From contig JBPCVV010000365.1 in assembly GCA_051010195.1 (NCBI GenBank), forward strand, positions 1 through 16,155: a DNA stretch of 16,155 nucleotides, read 5' to 3'. A program made the translations under genes and the position numbers. This document shows, piece after piece, positions 1 to 7,517 of this stretch. The DNA comes from Anderseniella sp051010195. Lineage in GTDB: Bacteria > Pseudomonadota > Alphaproteobacteria > Rhizobiales > Aestuariivirgaceae. Within the stretch, counting starts at the first letter, position 1. Each line of letters begins with the position of its first letter. The notes under the pieces were generated by a model. The model was not told the origin of the DNA. It did no database searches and worked only from the letters and a program-made list of their open reading frames with translations.

Positions 1-258
1 CTGGGCGTTATGGACAAGTTGCCATGATCGCCAAATTCCCGGACACAGTGTCGTGAATCCTTTGTTAAGAGGTAAATTCGAATTGTAATTAACCTGCTTC
101 GGCGGCATTGTTGAACTCATGCTTAACAAGGCCCTAACAGGCGCGGTTAAGCGAACCATAATTCAGCACCAATCCCGCTCTCACCGCTCACGCGGGAACG
201 ACTGTGACAGCCACTGGAATCCACGTCCGGCTCCGGTGCAACTCATACACACTGCCAT

Positions 259-978
259 TCACAAACGGCTGATTTTGCCCGCTGCGACCACCGGCCCGGT
301 CGGTGCGCCGGTTGTTGAGCCACCTTGTGGTTCCAGGCTCACTGCCAGCAGATTGCCGGCCACCAGCTTGGCACGAAGAGGTTCGGGCACGGCAACCCGG
401 GCGGATTGGCCGCCGGGCACCACGCCCAGCGAAACCGGCGCTGCATCACCTTCAATGAGCCACAGTTCATAGTCGCGCCCAGGTTCCGGGACCTGGTTGA
501 GCGCTGTCAGCACCAGTTCGTGCGAGCCGCGGTCGTACCCGGCAACAAACTTGTCCGCCGTTTCATCCGATTGCAAAGTTGCTGTCAGCCGTGACCCGTC
601 GTCGGTGCCCCGGTCGGCGACTTGCGGATAGATGAGCGAGCCAACGGCAAGCAGCACCGCACCGAACGCCAGGCCACGCCATAGCGCAAGTGACGACCAC
701 CATCCGCTCCCTGAGGTCTGCGCGGCCGATGGTTCAAACAGGGCATTTTCAAGATCGGACCACACCCGGTCGGGTGGAAGCACAGGTTCTACGTCTCCAG
801 CCAGCGGCGCCAGTGTTGTTTCCCAGGCTGCAACCAGCCGCGCAAACTGCTCATCGTCGGCGATACGGGCGGCAACCTGCTCGCGTTCAGGCCCCGGCAG
901 GACGCCGAGAACATATTCCGCGGCAAGCGCGTCGTCGCGCTCGGCCGGGCTGTTCATGTTTTCGGTTCCCGATGTCAT
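259..978 (-). CDS. rskA: Anti-sigma-K factor, RskA family
   Basis: This 239-aa inner-membrane anti-sigma factor is expected to hold the neighbouring ECF sigma factor inactive until a signal triggers its release. The N-terminal ~80 residues form a cytoplasmic anti-sigma domain (DDALAAEYVLGVLPGPER, then an ExxxAxW-type helix around AAWETTLAPLA). One hydrophobic segment lies at about residues 99-119. The outer C-terminal domain carries typical RskA signatures: YELWLIEG, PVSLGVVP and LAVSLEPQGGSTTGAPTGPV. The ATG overlaps the sigma factor stop as ATGA, so the two are translationally coupled. A second ATG at 957 is a possible alternative start. The family assignment is firm; the inducing signal cannot be read from the sequence. 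Confidence 0.9.
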   Translation of the reverse strand: MTSGTENMNSPAERDDALAAEYVLGVLPGPEREQVAARIADDEQFARLVAAWETTLAPLAGDVEPVLPPDRVWSDLENALFEPSAAQTSGSGWWSSLALWRGLAFGAVLLAVGSLIYPQVADRGTDDGSRLTATLQSDETADKFVAGYDRGSHELVLTALNQVPEPGRDYELWLIEGDAAPVSLGVVPGGQSARVAVPEPLRAKLVAGNLLAVSLEPQGGSTTGAPTGPVVAAGKISRL

Positions 979-1556
979 CGTTCAAGACAGTCCCTGAGTT
1001 TGATAAGGCTGCGACGCAACCATGTTCGTACCGTGTTCAAGGGTGCATCCAGTTGCTGCGCCAGTTCTTCATAAGAATAGCCTTCTACATATGCCTGGCG
1101 TACGGCATGGGCGTGTTGCGGGTCGAGTTCTCCCATGCATTCATCGATCCTGCGTCCTTCCGACGCCAGAACGGCCGCCTTTTCCGGCGACATGTCCGGC
1201 GCTTCAACATCCTTGCCCTCATCGAGTTCGTCTGCCTGCGGTTTCCTGGCCCGCAATATGTCGATGGCATGATTGCGGGTGACTGCCGCCAGCCAGGATA
1301 TCGGGCTCAGGCCGCGCTGGCTGAACGACCCGGCACCATGCCAGATCTTCACATAAACCTCCTGCAGCGCGTCCTCGGATTCGCCCCTGTCTTTCAATAG
1401 ACGAAGGCAGATGCCGAATAGTTTCGGGCTGGTCAGGGAATATAGCTCACGGAATGCCGCCCGGTCCTTCAACGCGATACGTCCAAGCAGCTGTTGTATG
1501 TTGTCACGGTCGCTCAGTGGACTGTTCCGCCTCCGCAATTGCCCTGCCCGGACCAT
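975..1556 (-). CDS. sigK: ECF RNA polymerase sigma factor, SigK-like
   Basis: This is a group IV (ECF) sigma factor that would direct RNA polymerase to a small regulon. Region 2 is seen as AFRELYSLTSPKLFGICLRLL, then the SEDALQEVYVKIWHGAGSF helix and WLAAVTRNHAIDILRARK. Region 4 is HAVRQAYVEGYSYEELAQQL followed by the recognition helix NTVRTWLRRSLIKLRDCL. The open frame extends to an ATG at 1673, but the first ~39 residues of that version are Cys-rich and unlike the family. I therefore prefer the ATG at 1556 (193 aa), the usual length. None of the candidate starts has a strong ribosome binding site, so the start is uncertain (1556, 1616, 1637 or 1673). The gene is upstream of and overlaps the anti-sigma gene. 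Confidence 0.88.
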   Translation of the reverse strand: MVRAGQLRRRNSPLSDRDNIQQLLGRIALKDRAAFRELYSLTSPKLFGICLRLLKDRGESEDALQEVYVKIWHGAGSFSQRGLSPISWLAAVTRNHAIDILRARKPQADELDEGKDVEAPDMSPEKAAVLASEGRRIDECMGELDPQHAHAVRQAYVEGYSYEELAQQLDAPLNTVRTWLRRSLIKLRDCLER

Positions 1557-1720
1557 AGCAAACGCAGCCTTGTCCGCAATGGCGCCGGACGGGTCCCCGC
1601 CGATGTGCTGCCGCATTATGCCGATACACACTCGCATGGCCAGGCTGCATTGTGATTGTGGCACACAGGCCATTATGGTACCGCATTGCGGAAAATCGTG
1701 AAGCGAACCGGGAGCCGTTC

Positions 1721-2188
1721 ATGCGCTGGATCTTGTTGTCCGCCACTCATATCGCAGTTCTATTGGCAGGATTTGCACTCGGTGTGTACACACTGCCGAT
1801 TCTTACTGCGCCGGAAAGCCCCGACAGTGAAATGCTGGCAGCTACCGCGAAGAGTGCTGTTTTCAAGGCTGATTTTACCCGCGATCTCAAGGGCAGCGAT
1901 TTCCTGCACTGGGGCGAAGGCAGTGTCAGCCTGACGCCGGACAAGATTGTCCATGAAGGCAAGCTGTCACCGGGTCCGGACTACAAGCTCTACCTTGTCA
2001 GTGAGTTTGTCGAAGACGAGGCGCAGTTTGTGAAACTGAAGCCGGATGCGCAACTGATCGGTGACGTGAAGACCTTCGACGGTTTTCTGCTGGACGTGCC
2101 GCAAGGTGTTGATATCGGCTCGTACTCGACAGTGGTGGTCTGGTGTGAAACCTTTGGCGAGTTCATTACCGCCGCCAAGTACAGGTAG
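1721..2188 (+). CDS. DM13-domain membrane-anchored protein
   Basis: This is a 155-aa protein with an N-terminal hydrophobic anchor or uncleaved signal (about residues 5-24). A DM13 domain (about 45-155) faces outside the cytoplasm. Typical DM13 features are FKADFTRDLKGSDFLHWGEG, the middle GPDYKLYLVSEF strand, and the closing VVVWCETFGEFITAAKY with its single conserved cysteine (C142). DM13 domains are proposed to act in redox or electron-transfer roles at the cell surface. The start at 1721 is chosen because GGGAG sits 8 bases upstream and the hydrophobic anchor begins there. It is divergent from the SigK-like gene, so it may be a target of that sigma factor (inference). No partner oxidoreductase is visible. 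Confidence 0.8.
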   Translation: MRWILLSATHIAVLLAGFALGVYTLPILTAPESPDSEMLAATAKSAVFKADFTRDLKGSDFLHWGEGSVSLTPDKIVHEGKLSPGPDYKLYLVSEFVEDEAQFVKLKPDAQLIGDVKTFDGFLLDVPQGVDIGSYSTVVVWCETFGEFITAAKYR

Positions 2189-2216
2189 TGTGCCCGGTCC
2201 AGGTAATGCGCGCCGT

Positions 2217-2525
2217 CTACATTTCCACGGTTTCTGCCACTTCGATGGTGCCGTGCTCGATATGAGGACAGCCCTTGGCCATTTCGATGGCATCCTCGAT
2301 CGTGTCCGCTTCAACCAGTGAGAAGCCGGACAGCGGATTTGATCCGCCGTCATTTGTCACGCCCGTTGAACTTACCGTGCTGGACTTGCCCACAGGATGG
2401 CCCGGATTGACCATGGCTTTACCGAGCCCTTGCATCCAGGCTTGCCACCTGGCCATGAGTTTTGCGCCTTCTTCCGGGTTCTCCGGCATTGTTCCGCCGT
2501 GATAGGCAAAAATGAACTGTGGCAT
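2217..2525 (-). CDS. YCII-domain (DGPF/YciI-like) protein
   Basis: This is a 102-aa single-domain protein of the YCII-related superfamily, a small dimeric ferredoxin-like fold of mostly unknown biochemistry. It begins MPQFIFAYHGG and has the conserved ending region GFSLVEADTIEDAIEMAKGCPH, where the His-containing segment is the family hallmark. An AGGAGA Shine-Dalgarno site lies 7 bases before the ATG. It is the last gene of an ArsR-AHSA1-YCII set in the same direction, 22 bases after the AHSA1 stop. This grouping is common in alphaproteobacteria. It is convergent with the DM13 gene, with only 28 bases between stops. The substrate, if any, is unknown. Confidence 0.85.
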   Translation of the reverse strand: MPQFIFAYHGGTMPENPEEGAKLMARWQAWMQGLGKAMVNPGHPVGKSSTVSSTGVTNDGGSNPLSGFSLVEADTIEDAIEMAKGCPHIEHGTIEVAETVEM

Positions 2526-2547
2526 CGTCTTTCTCCTGTTTTGGGGG

Positions 2548-2988
2548 CTAGTTTTGCAGGTCCGGAAACCGTTCCAGTTTCGTGAGCGATGACGTCCACC
2601 CCAGTTTGTGATTGGCAGCAGCCTCGTCGTCCTTGAGACCGGAATGGGTCAGGACGAACACGGTACCACCCTTGCCGTCCGGGCGGACCTCAAATATGAC
2701 GTGGGTCTCGTAGCCGCGCCGGTCCTCGTCGTCATGCCAGCCCCACGTGAACTCAACCGAATTCGGCGGATCTATCGCCACAACCTCACCGCTCATCTTG
2801 TGCTGGGCGCCTTGCGCGTTGACCAGCGTCGACGACCAGGCGCCGGTTCGCGACAGGTCGAGATTGTGCTCCTTCATGCTGACCCCTTCGGGCCCCCACC
2901 ATTTCAGCAGGTGTTCGGTCTGGGTGATAAAGGCGAAGACCTTCTCAGGCGCCACCGGGAATGAGCGTTCGATTTTCAGCACACTCAT
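2548..2988 (-). CDS. SRPBCC / AHSA1-domain protein
   Basis: This is a 146-aa START-like (SRPBCC) fold protein of the AHSA1/CalC subgroup, which forms a hydrophobic ligand-binding cavity. Diagnostic pieces are RSFPVAPEKVFAFITQTEHLLKWWGPEG near the N-terminus (read as two adjacent segments), the GEVVAIDPPNSVEFTW strand, and the C-terminal helix GWTSSLTKLERF. Its ATG overlaps the ArsR stop (ATGA), with AAGGTGA just upstream, so the pair is co-translated. In this common pairing the repressor controls the SRPBCC gene; the ligand is usually not known. There are no membrane segments, so it should be cytoplasmic. Confidence 0.87.
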   Translation of the reverse strand: MSVLKIERSFPVAPEKVFAFITQTEHLLKWWGPEGVSMKEHNLDLSRTGAWSSTLVNAQGAQHKMSGEVVAIDPPNSVEFTWGWHDDEDRRGYETHVIFEVRPDGKGGTVFVLTHSGLKDDEAAANHKLGWTSSLTKLERFPDLQN

Positions 2989-3305
2989 TGATCATCACCT
3001 TGGTTCAGCATGGCCGTTTCCAGCCTGTCCAGGCTGGTCTGCCAGAACTCACGATAGTCCATTGCCCACTCACCGATGGACCGCATGGCCTGCGGGCGGA
3101 CCGAGTACATGCGGCGCTGCTTGTCGATGCGCTGTTCGATAATACCGGCCTCACGCAGGACTTTCAGGTGGCGCGAGATGGCTGGCGGCGAAAGGGTGCC
3201 AACCTCCTGCAGGCTGCCGGCAGGCATTTCACCTTCCTTGAGCAGTTTTTCGACAATCGCAAACCGCGTTGCGTCGCCCAGTGCGGCAAACGTGTCATGG
3301 ATCAT
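2985..3305 (-). CDS. ArsR-family transcriptional repressor
   Basis: This is a 106-aa winged-helix regulator. The HTH is visible at MPAGSLQEVGTLSPPAISRHLKVL, followed by the wing REAGIIEQRIDKQRRMYSV. The N-terminal helix FAALGDATRFAIVEKLL is typical. It has no Cys, so it lacks the classical ArsR/SmtB metal-binding cysteines and probably senses something other than a soft metal. This matches the subgroup that precedes AHSA1 genes. The gene is first in the ArsR-AHSA1-YCII operon and lies just behind a promoter whose -10 element sits in a perfect 16-bp palindrome, which suggests autorepression. Confidence 0.9.
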   Translation of the reverse strand: MIHDTFAALGDATRFAIVEKLLKEGEMPAGSLQEVGTLSPPAISRHLKVLREAGIIEQRIDKQRRMYSVRPQAMRSIGEWAMDYREFWQTSLDRLETAMLNQGDDQ

Positions 3306-3330
3306 GGAGAGCGTGCCTTTGATTTCTAAA

Positions 3331-3368
3331 TATGTTAATTAACATAAACAGAAAATAATGGTTGTCAA
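3331..3368 (-). promoter_or_regulatory. Promoter with overlapping palindromic operator for the ArsR operon
   Basis: On the minus strand a perfect -35 box TTGACA (3363-3368) is separated by 16 bases from TATGTT (3341-3346), a plausible -10. The sequence TATGTTAATTAACATA (3331-3346) is a perfect 16-bp palindrome that includes the -10 and the presumed start point. It lies 25 bases before the ArsR ATG. This layout fits a dimeric repressor blocking its own promoter. The elements are directly visible; binding by this ArsR protein is inferred. Confidence 0.65.
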
Positions 3369-3487
3369 CTTGCTGACCCTGACCTCCGACTTTGATGCGG
3401 GAACCGGAGAATGAAAATCAGTGTTGCATCCGGCGGTTGGTTTTCCTAATTTGTTGATCTCGAAGAAACACAGAAAAAAACATAATT

Positions 3488-4195
3488 ATGCAGGATTTTG
3501 CAGAAGCATTTCGTCTGGCGTTTGGCCTGGTGGCCGCGATGGATGCTGACCTGGTTGAGATCATCGGCCTGTCGCTGCGCGTCAGCCTGACGGCAGTGTT
3601 CATTGCCGCCGTTCTGGGCATGCCTCTCGGCGCGCTACTGGCCACGGTGCGGTTTCCCGGCCGCAGCGCAGCCGTGATCGTCGTCAATGCGCTCATGGGC
3701 CTGCCGCCGGTGGTGGTTGGCCTGCTGGTCTACATGGCGCTGTCGAACGCCGGACCACTCGGCTTCCTGCAGTTCCTGTATACGCCGGCGGCAATGATCA
3801 TTGCCCAGTCCATTCTGATCACCCCGATCGTGGCGGCGCTGACCCGGCAGATCATCGAAGAGATGAACTTTGAATATGCAGAGCAATTTGCCTCCCTGTC
3901 GGTGCCCTGGCACACCCGCATCGTGACCCTGATAAGCGATGCGAAATACCCGTTGCTGACAGTCTTGCTGGCAGGTTTCGGCCGCGCCATAGCCGAAGTC
4001 GGCGCGGTTATCATTGTCGGCGGCAACATAGCTCACCTGACCCGGGTTATGACCACAGCCATTGCCCTGGAAACCTCCAAGGGCGACCTGGCTCTGGCGC
4101 TGGCGCTCGGCATCGTGCTGCTTGCAATCGCGCTGGTGGTCAATGCCGCCGTGATGAGTTTGCGCGCCGGCGCGCAAGGCAGGGCCCATGCTTGA
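3488..4195 (+). CDS. tupB: Tungstate ABC transporter permease
   Basis: This is a 235-aa inner-membrane permease with several hydrophobic helices and the binding-protein-dependent transport signature around EQFASLSVPWHTRIVTLI (EAA-type loop that contacts the ATPase). The N-terminus DADLVEIIGLSLRVSLTAVFIAAVLGMPLG (one continuous region, read here in part) and AGFGRAIAEVGAVIIVGGNI are typical of TupB. It is followed by its ATPase (8-bp overlap) and binding protein, so the order is B-C-A. No clear Shine-Dalgarno site precedes the ATG, where the sequence is A-rich. A weak TTGCAT (3424) to TAATTT (3447) promoter-like pair with 17-base spacing lies upstream. A molybdate-type permease is less likely given the TupA partner. 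Confidence 0.9.
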   Translation: MQDFAEAFRLAFGLVAAMDADLVEIIGLSLRVSLTAVFIAAVLGMPLGALLATVRFPGRSAAVIVVNALMGLPPVVVGLLVYMALSNAGPLGFLQFLYTPAAMIIAQSILITPIVAALTRQIIEEMNFEYAEQFASLSVPWHTRIVTLISDAKYPLLTVLLAGFGRAIAEVGAVIIVGGNIAHLTRVMTTAIALETSKGDLALALALGIVLLAIALVVNAAVMSLRAGAQGRAHA

Positions 4196-4922
4196 CCAGC
4201 CTCTTGCAGCGTCGGGAAATCAGATGCCGCTCGCCGTCACCGGCCTTGCCTTTAGCGCCGGAGGCGCAAGGCTGATCAACGGGCTTGACCTTGTTCTGAC
4301 CGGTCATGGCATCACCGTGGTGATGGGGCCGAACGGGGCCGGCAAGAGCCTGCTGGTGCGCCTGCTGCACGGGCTGATCGAACCGCAATCAGGCGGCATC
4401 ACCTGGAACGGCCAGGCCTGTGGTGCCGCGACGCGCTTGCGCCAGGCAATGGTATTTCAGAAACCCGTTTTATTGCGCCGTTCCGTTGCAGCCAATGTGG
4501 AATTTGTCCTCAAGCTAAAGCGTGCTGCAAACCGGGAGCGGCTGAACCAGTTGCTGATGCAGGTCAACCTGCTTGACAAGGCAGGCCAACCGGCGCGGGC
4601 ATTGTCGGGCGGCGAGCAGCAGCGCCTGGCACTTGCACGCGCACTGGCCAGCGATCCCGACGTGCTGTTTCTGGATGAGCCCACCGCCAGCCTGGATCCG
4701 TCATCGACCCAGGTCATTGAAACCGCGATTGCTGAGGCCAGCGCGCGCGGTGTGAAAATTATCCTGGTGACCCATGACGCCGGACAGGCGCGCCGGCTCG
4801 CTGATGAAGTTGTGTTCATCCATCACGGCGCCGTGGTGGAGCACACAAGCGCGGATGGGTTCTTTAAACAACCGGCCAGCAAGGCCGCGCGCGACTACCT
4901 CGCTGGAAAACTGGTCATCTAG
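4188..4922 (+). CDS. tupC: Tungstate ABC transporter ATP-binding protein
   Basis: This is a 244-aa cytoplasmic ATPase that powers tungstate import. It has a Walker A motif GPNGAGKS (near residue 47), a Q-loop in MVFQKPVLLRRSV, the ABC signature LSGGEQQRLALARAL, a Walker B motif DVLFLDEPTASLDP and an H-loop LVTHD. It overlaps the permease gene by 8 bases and ends 21 bases before tupA. It is shorter than ModC proteins and lacks the C-terminal TOBE/Mop domain, which fits the Tup type rather than the Mod type. All catalytic motifs appear intact. Confidence 0.92.
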   Translation: MLDQPLAASGNQMPLAVTGLAFSAGGARLINGLDLVLTGHGITVVMGPNGAGKSLLVRLLHGLIEPQSGGITWNGQACGAATRLRQAMVFQKPVLLRRSVAANVEFVLKLKRAANRERLNQLLMQVNLLDKAGQPARALSGGEQQRLALARALASDPDVLFLDEPTASLDPSSTQVIETAIAEASARGVKIILVTHDAGQARRLADEVVFIHHGAVVEHTSADGFFKQPASKAARDYLAGKLVI

Positions 4923-4943
4923 CCGGGAAAGGAGGCCATCGAC

Positions 4944-5786
4944 ATGAAGATGAAAAACAACCGTTTTCTCGCGGCACTCACACTGTGCACCAGCACGGTT
5001 TTGGCCGTGCCGGCTCATGCTGAAGACAAATCGATCATCGTCCAGTCCACCACATCGACCCAGAATTCCGGTCTGTTCGACCACATTCTACCTATGTTTG
5101 AAAAGGCATCCGGCATCAGGGTGAATGTTGTTGCAGTTGGCACCGGACAGGCCATCAAGAATGCCCGCAACTGCGATGGCGATGTGTTGTTCGTGCATGC
5201 AAAGCCGGCCGAGGAGAAGTTTGTCGCCGACGGCTATGGCGTGAAGCGCTTTGACGTCATGTACAATGATTTCGTCATTATCGGTCCCCCATCTGACCCA
5301 GCCGAGGTTTCAGGCCGCAAGGATGCTGCCGGATCATTGAAGGCAATCGCTTACGCAAAAGCCGTCTTTGCGTCGCGCGGTGACGATTCAGGCACCCACA
5401 AGAAAGAGCTCAGCCTGTGGAAACAGGCCGGCATTGATGTCGCGACCGCAAGCGGAACCTGGTATCGCGAAACCGGCTCCGGCATGGGGGCCACGCTGAA
5501 CGCAAGCGTCGGCATGGGCGCGTACGCCATGACCGACCGGGCCACCTGGATCGCCTTCAGGAACAAGGCTGAGTTCAAGATTGCCGTCGAAGGCGCCCAG
5601 GCGATGTTCAACCAGTATGGTATCATTCAAGTCAACCCTGGCAATTGCCCGAACGTGAAGGCGGATGCCGCAAAAAGCTTTGTTGACTGGATCATTACCG
5701 AGGAAGGGCAAAGCGCCATCGCCGCGTACAAGTTCGATGGCCAGCAACTGTTTTTTGCCAACGCTGCCAGACAAGGCGCCTCGTAA
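4944..5786 (+). CDS. tupA: Tungstate ABC transporter substrate-binding protein
   Basis: This is a 280-aa periplasmic binding protein. It has a Sec signal peptide (residues 1-26, ending AHA) and a mature start EDKSIIVQSTTSTQNSGLF. The STTST segment near the N-terminus is the oxyanion-binding TTTS-like motif of TupA/WtpA-type proteins. Other family blocks are GDVLFVHAKPAEEKFV, MYNDFVIIGPPSDPA, and SRGDDSGTHKKE, which supplies further anion contacts. A strong AAAGGAGG site (4928-4935) precedes the ATG. Tungstate is the expected ligand by family, but discrimination from molybdate cannot be proven from sequence. The next gene on the other strand ends 10 bases after this stop. Confidence 0.92.
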   Translation: MKMKNNRFLAALTLCTSTVLAVPAHAEDKSIIVQSTTSTQNSGLFDHILPMFEKASGIRVNVVAVGTGQAIKNARNCDGDVLFVHAKPAEEKFVADGYGVKRFDVMYNDFVIIGPPSDPAEVSGRKDAAGSLKAIAYAKAVFASRGDDSGTHKKELSLWKQAGIDVATASGTWYRETGSGMGATLNASVGMGAYAMTDRATWIAFRNKAEFKIAVEGAQAMFNQYGIIQVNPGNCPNVKADAAKSFVDWIITEEGQSAIAAYKFDGQQLFFANAARQGAS

Positions 5787-5796
5787 GTGTCACCTG

Positions 5797-6684
5797 TCAG
5801 GCCGAATTATAGTGTACACGAAACTGCCCGGAGACGTCGTAGCCGGTAAGGGCGGCGGCCCGGGCCGCAAAGGCAGGTGACCGGCTAAACGCCACCAGGG
5901 TCTGCATCGGCGGGTCGAACCAGGCGCGTCTGTCAATCGCCAGGTCATAGCGCTCCTGCATGACCGGCACGAAGTCCAGTCGCAGCTGCGCGGCAACACC
6001 CGACAGCCCGAAGGAGATATCGGCGCTGCCGTCCTGCACCAGCAGGGCTGCATCGGTTTCGCTGCGCACCGGCGCCGTCCAGTTGATGTCCGGGACGGCA
6101 AGGCCTGCCTGATCAAGCAGTTTTGCAAACAGCATCTGGCTGCCGGCCTCGGGCTGCCGGGCCACAAGTTGTCGGCCCCTTGTGTCGCTTAAGGTTGTGA
6201 TGCCGGCAGGGTTGCCCGCTGGCACGATCAGGCCGCGTTGCCGTTTGGCCCATTCCACCAGGACGACCGGCTGGCCGTCGAGCTTTTGTTTTGCCGCTTC
6301 CAGGTTCCAGCCATCGCCTGATGTATCGGGAATATGCAGACCTGCCGCCAGCCCTTCGAGATTGGCGAACCGCTCAAGGCCGTCAAGCGAACTGTCGAAA
6401 TTGGCCGCCAGGCCGCAGCGGCTTTCGCGCATGGCCCATTCCAGTAGCGGATCGTGGCTGCCCAGCAGCACCGCCGGCCGCATGGCAGCTACTGAAACAC
6501 TGGGACCGGACGAATTGTCAGCCAGCCATGCATCCACCTGGTCGCGCGGAAACAACAGCTTTCCCGTGGCCCGTGAACAGGGAACCTCTCCCGAAGCCGC
6601 CAGTTCATAAACCTTGCGTTCCTTGATGCGCAGGAGGTCGGCCAGTTCCCTTGTGGTGAGATATCTGGATGCGAGTTCATTCAT
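5797..6684 (-). CDS. HTH (excisionase-type) regulator with PBP-like domain
   Basis: This is a 295-aa cytoplasmic regulator. Residues ~6-55 form an excisionase/MerR-like helix-turn-helix (YLTTRELADLLRIKERKVYELAASG, then the FPRDQVDAWLAD wing). The rest is a periplasmic-binding-protein-like ligand domain without a signal peptide, with LLGSHDPLLEWAMRES, KRQRGLIVPAGNP and LVARQPEAGSQMLF. Proteins of this design usually sit beside molybdate or tungstate importers and are thought to sense the oxyanion or cofactor status. Here it converges on tupA with only 10 bases between the stops. An AAGGT site lies 8 bases before the ATG. Control of tup genes is inferred from context. Confidence 0.82.
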   Translation of the reverse strand: MNELASRYLTTRELADLLRIKERKVYELAASGEVPCSRATGKLLFPRDQVDAWLADNSSGPSVSVAAMRPAVLLGSHDPLLEWAMRESRCGLAANFDSSLDGLERFANLEGLAAGLHIPDTSGDGWNLEAAKQKLDGQPVVLVEWAKRQRGLIVPAGNPAGITTLSDTRGRQLVARQPEAGSQMLFAKLLDQAGLAVPDINWTAPVRSETDAALLVQDGSADISFGLSGVAAQLRLDFVPVMQERYDLAIDRRAWFDPPMQTLVAFSRSPAFAARAAALTGYDVSGQFRVHYNSA

Positions 6685-6922
6685 CAGCGTTACCTTGATG
6701 TCTTAACCTGCAAATTCCTGCATGGTTTTCACAAGCCTGGCAAGACGCTGGGCTCAATTCACGCTATATCTCACTTGAAAAATCCCTGCATCAGAGCCGG
6801 CCGCAATTCGGCGCAAGTTGGATACCGTGTCGTGGGTCATCTGATTGTCAGGAGACCGGCGGCTGGGAGGCGGTTATAGTGGGGCAACACCCTTGCAGTG
6901 AAGCCTGAAGGAGGGCGACGTC

Positions 6923-7438
6923 GTGACGAGCAAGCCTGCCCAGCCACTGGTTTATGGCTACCTTGGGAGCCCGGTCGGCGACCTCTTGCTCGTCGCAGAC
7001 GCAGATCATCTGCGCGGCATCAGTTTTCCCAATGGCAGCAGAAAACAGCAGCCTCAGGCCGGATGGCGACGCGATGATGCCTGGTTTCCGGAGACTGCCG
7101 CCCAGTTGCGCGCATACTTTGCAGGTGAGTTGAGAGAGTTCAGCTTGCCGTTGCTGTTTGACGGCTCGCCGTTTCAGAATTCCGTATGGCACGCCCTGTG
7201 CGACATCCCTTATGGCGAAACCACGTCCTATGGCGCGCTGGCGGCAAAACTGGGCAACGCCAAGGCCAGCCGTGCCGTTGGCGCCGCCAACGGCGCCAAT
7301 CCGCTACCCATAGTTGCACCCTGCCACCGCGTCATAGGCGCCGACAGTTCGCTGACCGGTTTCGGCGGCGGTGTGGAAGTAAAGCACTTCCTGCTCACCC
7401 ACGAAAAGGCCAGGGGCTACCAGGGCCAGTTGTTCTGA
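6923..7438 (+). CDS. ogt: Methylated-DNA--protein-cysteine methyltransferase
   Basis: This is a 171-aa suicide DNA repair enzyme that moves the alkyl group from O6-alkylguanine to its own cysteine. The active-site block is IVAPCHRVIGADSSLTGFGGG with the acceptor Cys in PCHRV. The Asn-hinge and arginine-finger region reads SRAVGAANGANPLP, and the DNA-binding helix lies in PYGETTSYGALAAKLG. The start is a GTG at 6923, supported by an excellent AAGGAGG site 8 bases upstream. There is no Ada-type regulatory domain, so it is the constitutive Ogt form. It stands alone: its neighbours are convergent or divergent, and no shared operon is seen. Confidence 0.93.
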   Translation: MTSKPAQPLVYGYLGSPVGDLLLVADADHLRGISFPNGSRKQQPQAGWRRDDAWFPETAAQLRAYFAGELREFSLPLLFDGSPFQNSVWHALCDIPYGETTSYGALAAKLGNAKASRAVGAANGANPLPIVAPCHRVIGADSSLTGFGGGVEVKHFLLTHEKARGYQGQLF

Positions 7439-7517
7439 CCTACGCAACATGACGCCGCAGCATTGCACGCGGCCGACCTGCAAACTGCCGGCACAGGCCT
7501 GGGTTGAGTGAAGACCT

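Noticed and set aside
119..472. 117-codon plus-strand frame at the window start
   Set aside because: It overlaps the rskA coding region in antisense and has a low-complexity Pro/Ser/Thr-rich composition typical of a shadow frame.
3424..3452. Sigma-70 promoter for tupBCA (TTGCAT, 17 bases, TAATTT)
   Set aside because: Only about half of the consensus bases match in each box, so it is mentioned but not called as a feature.
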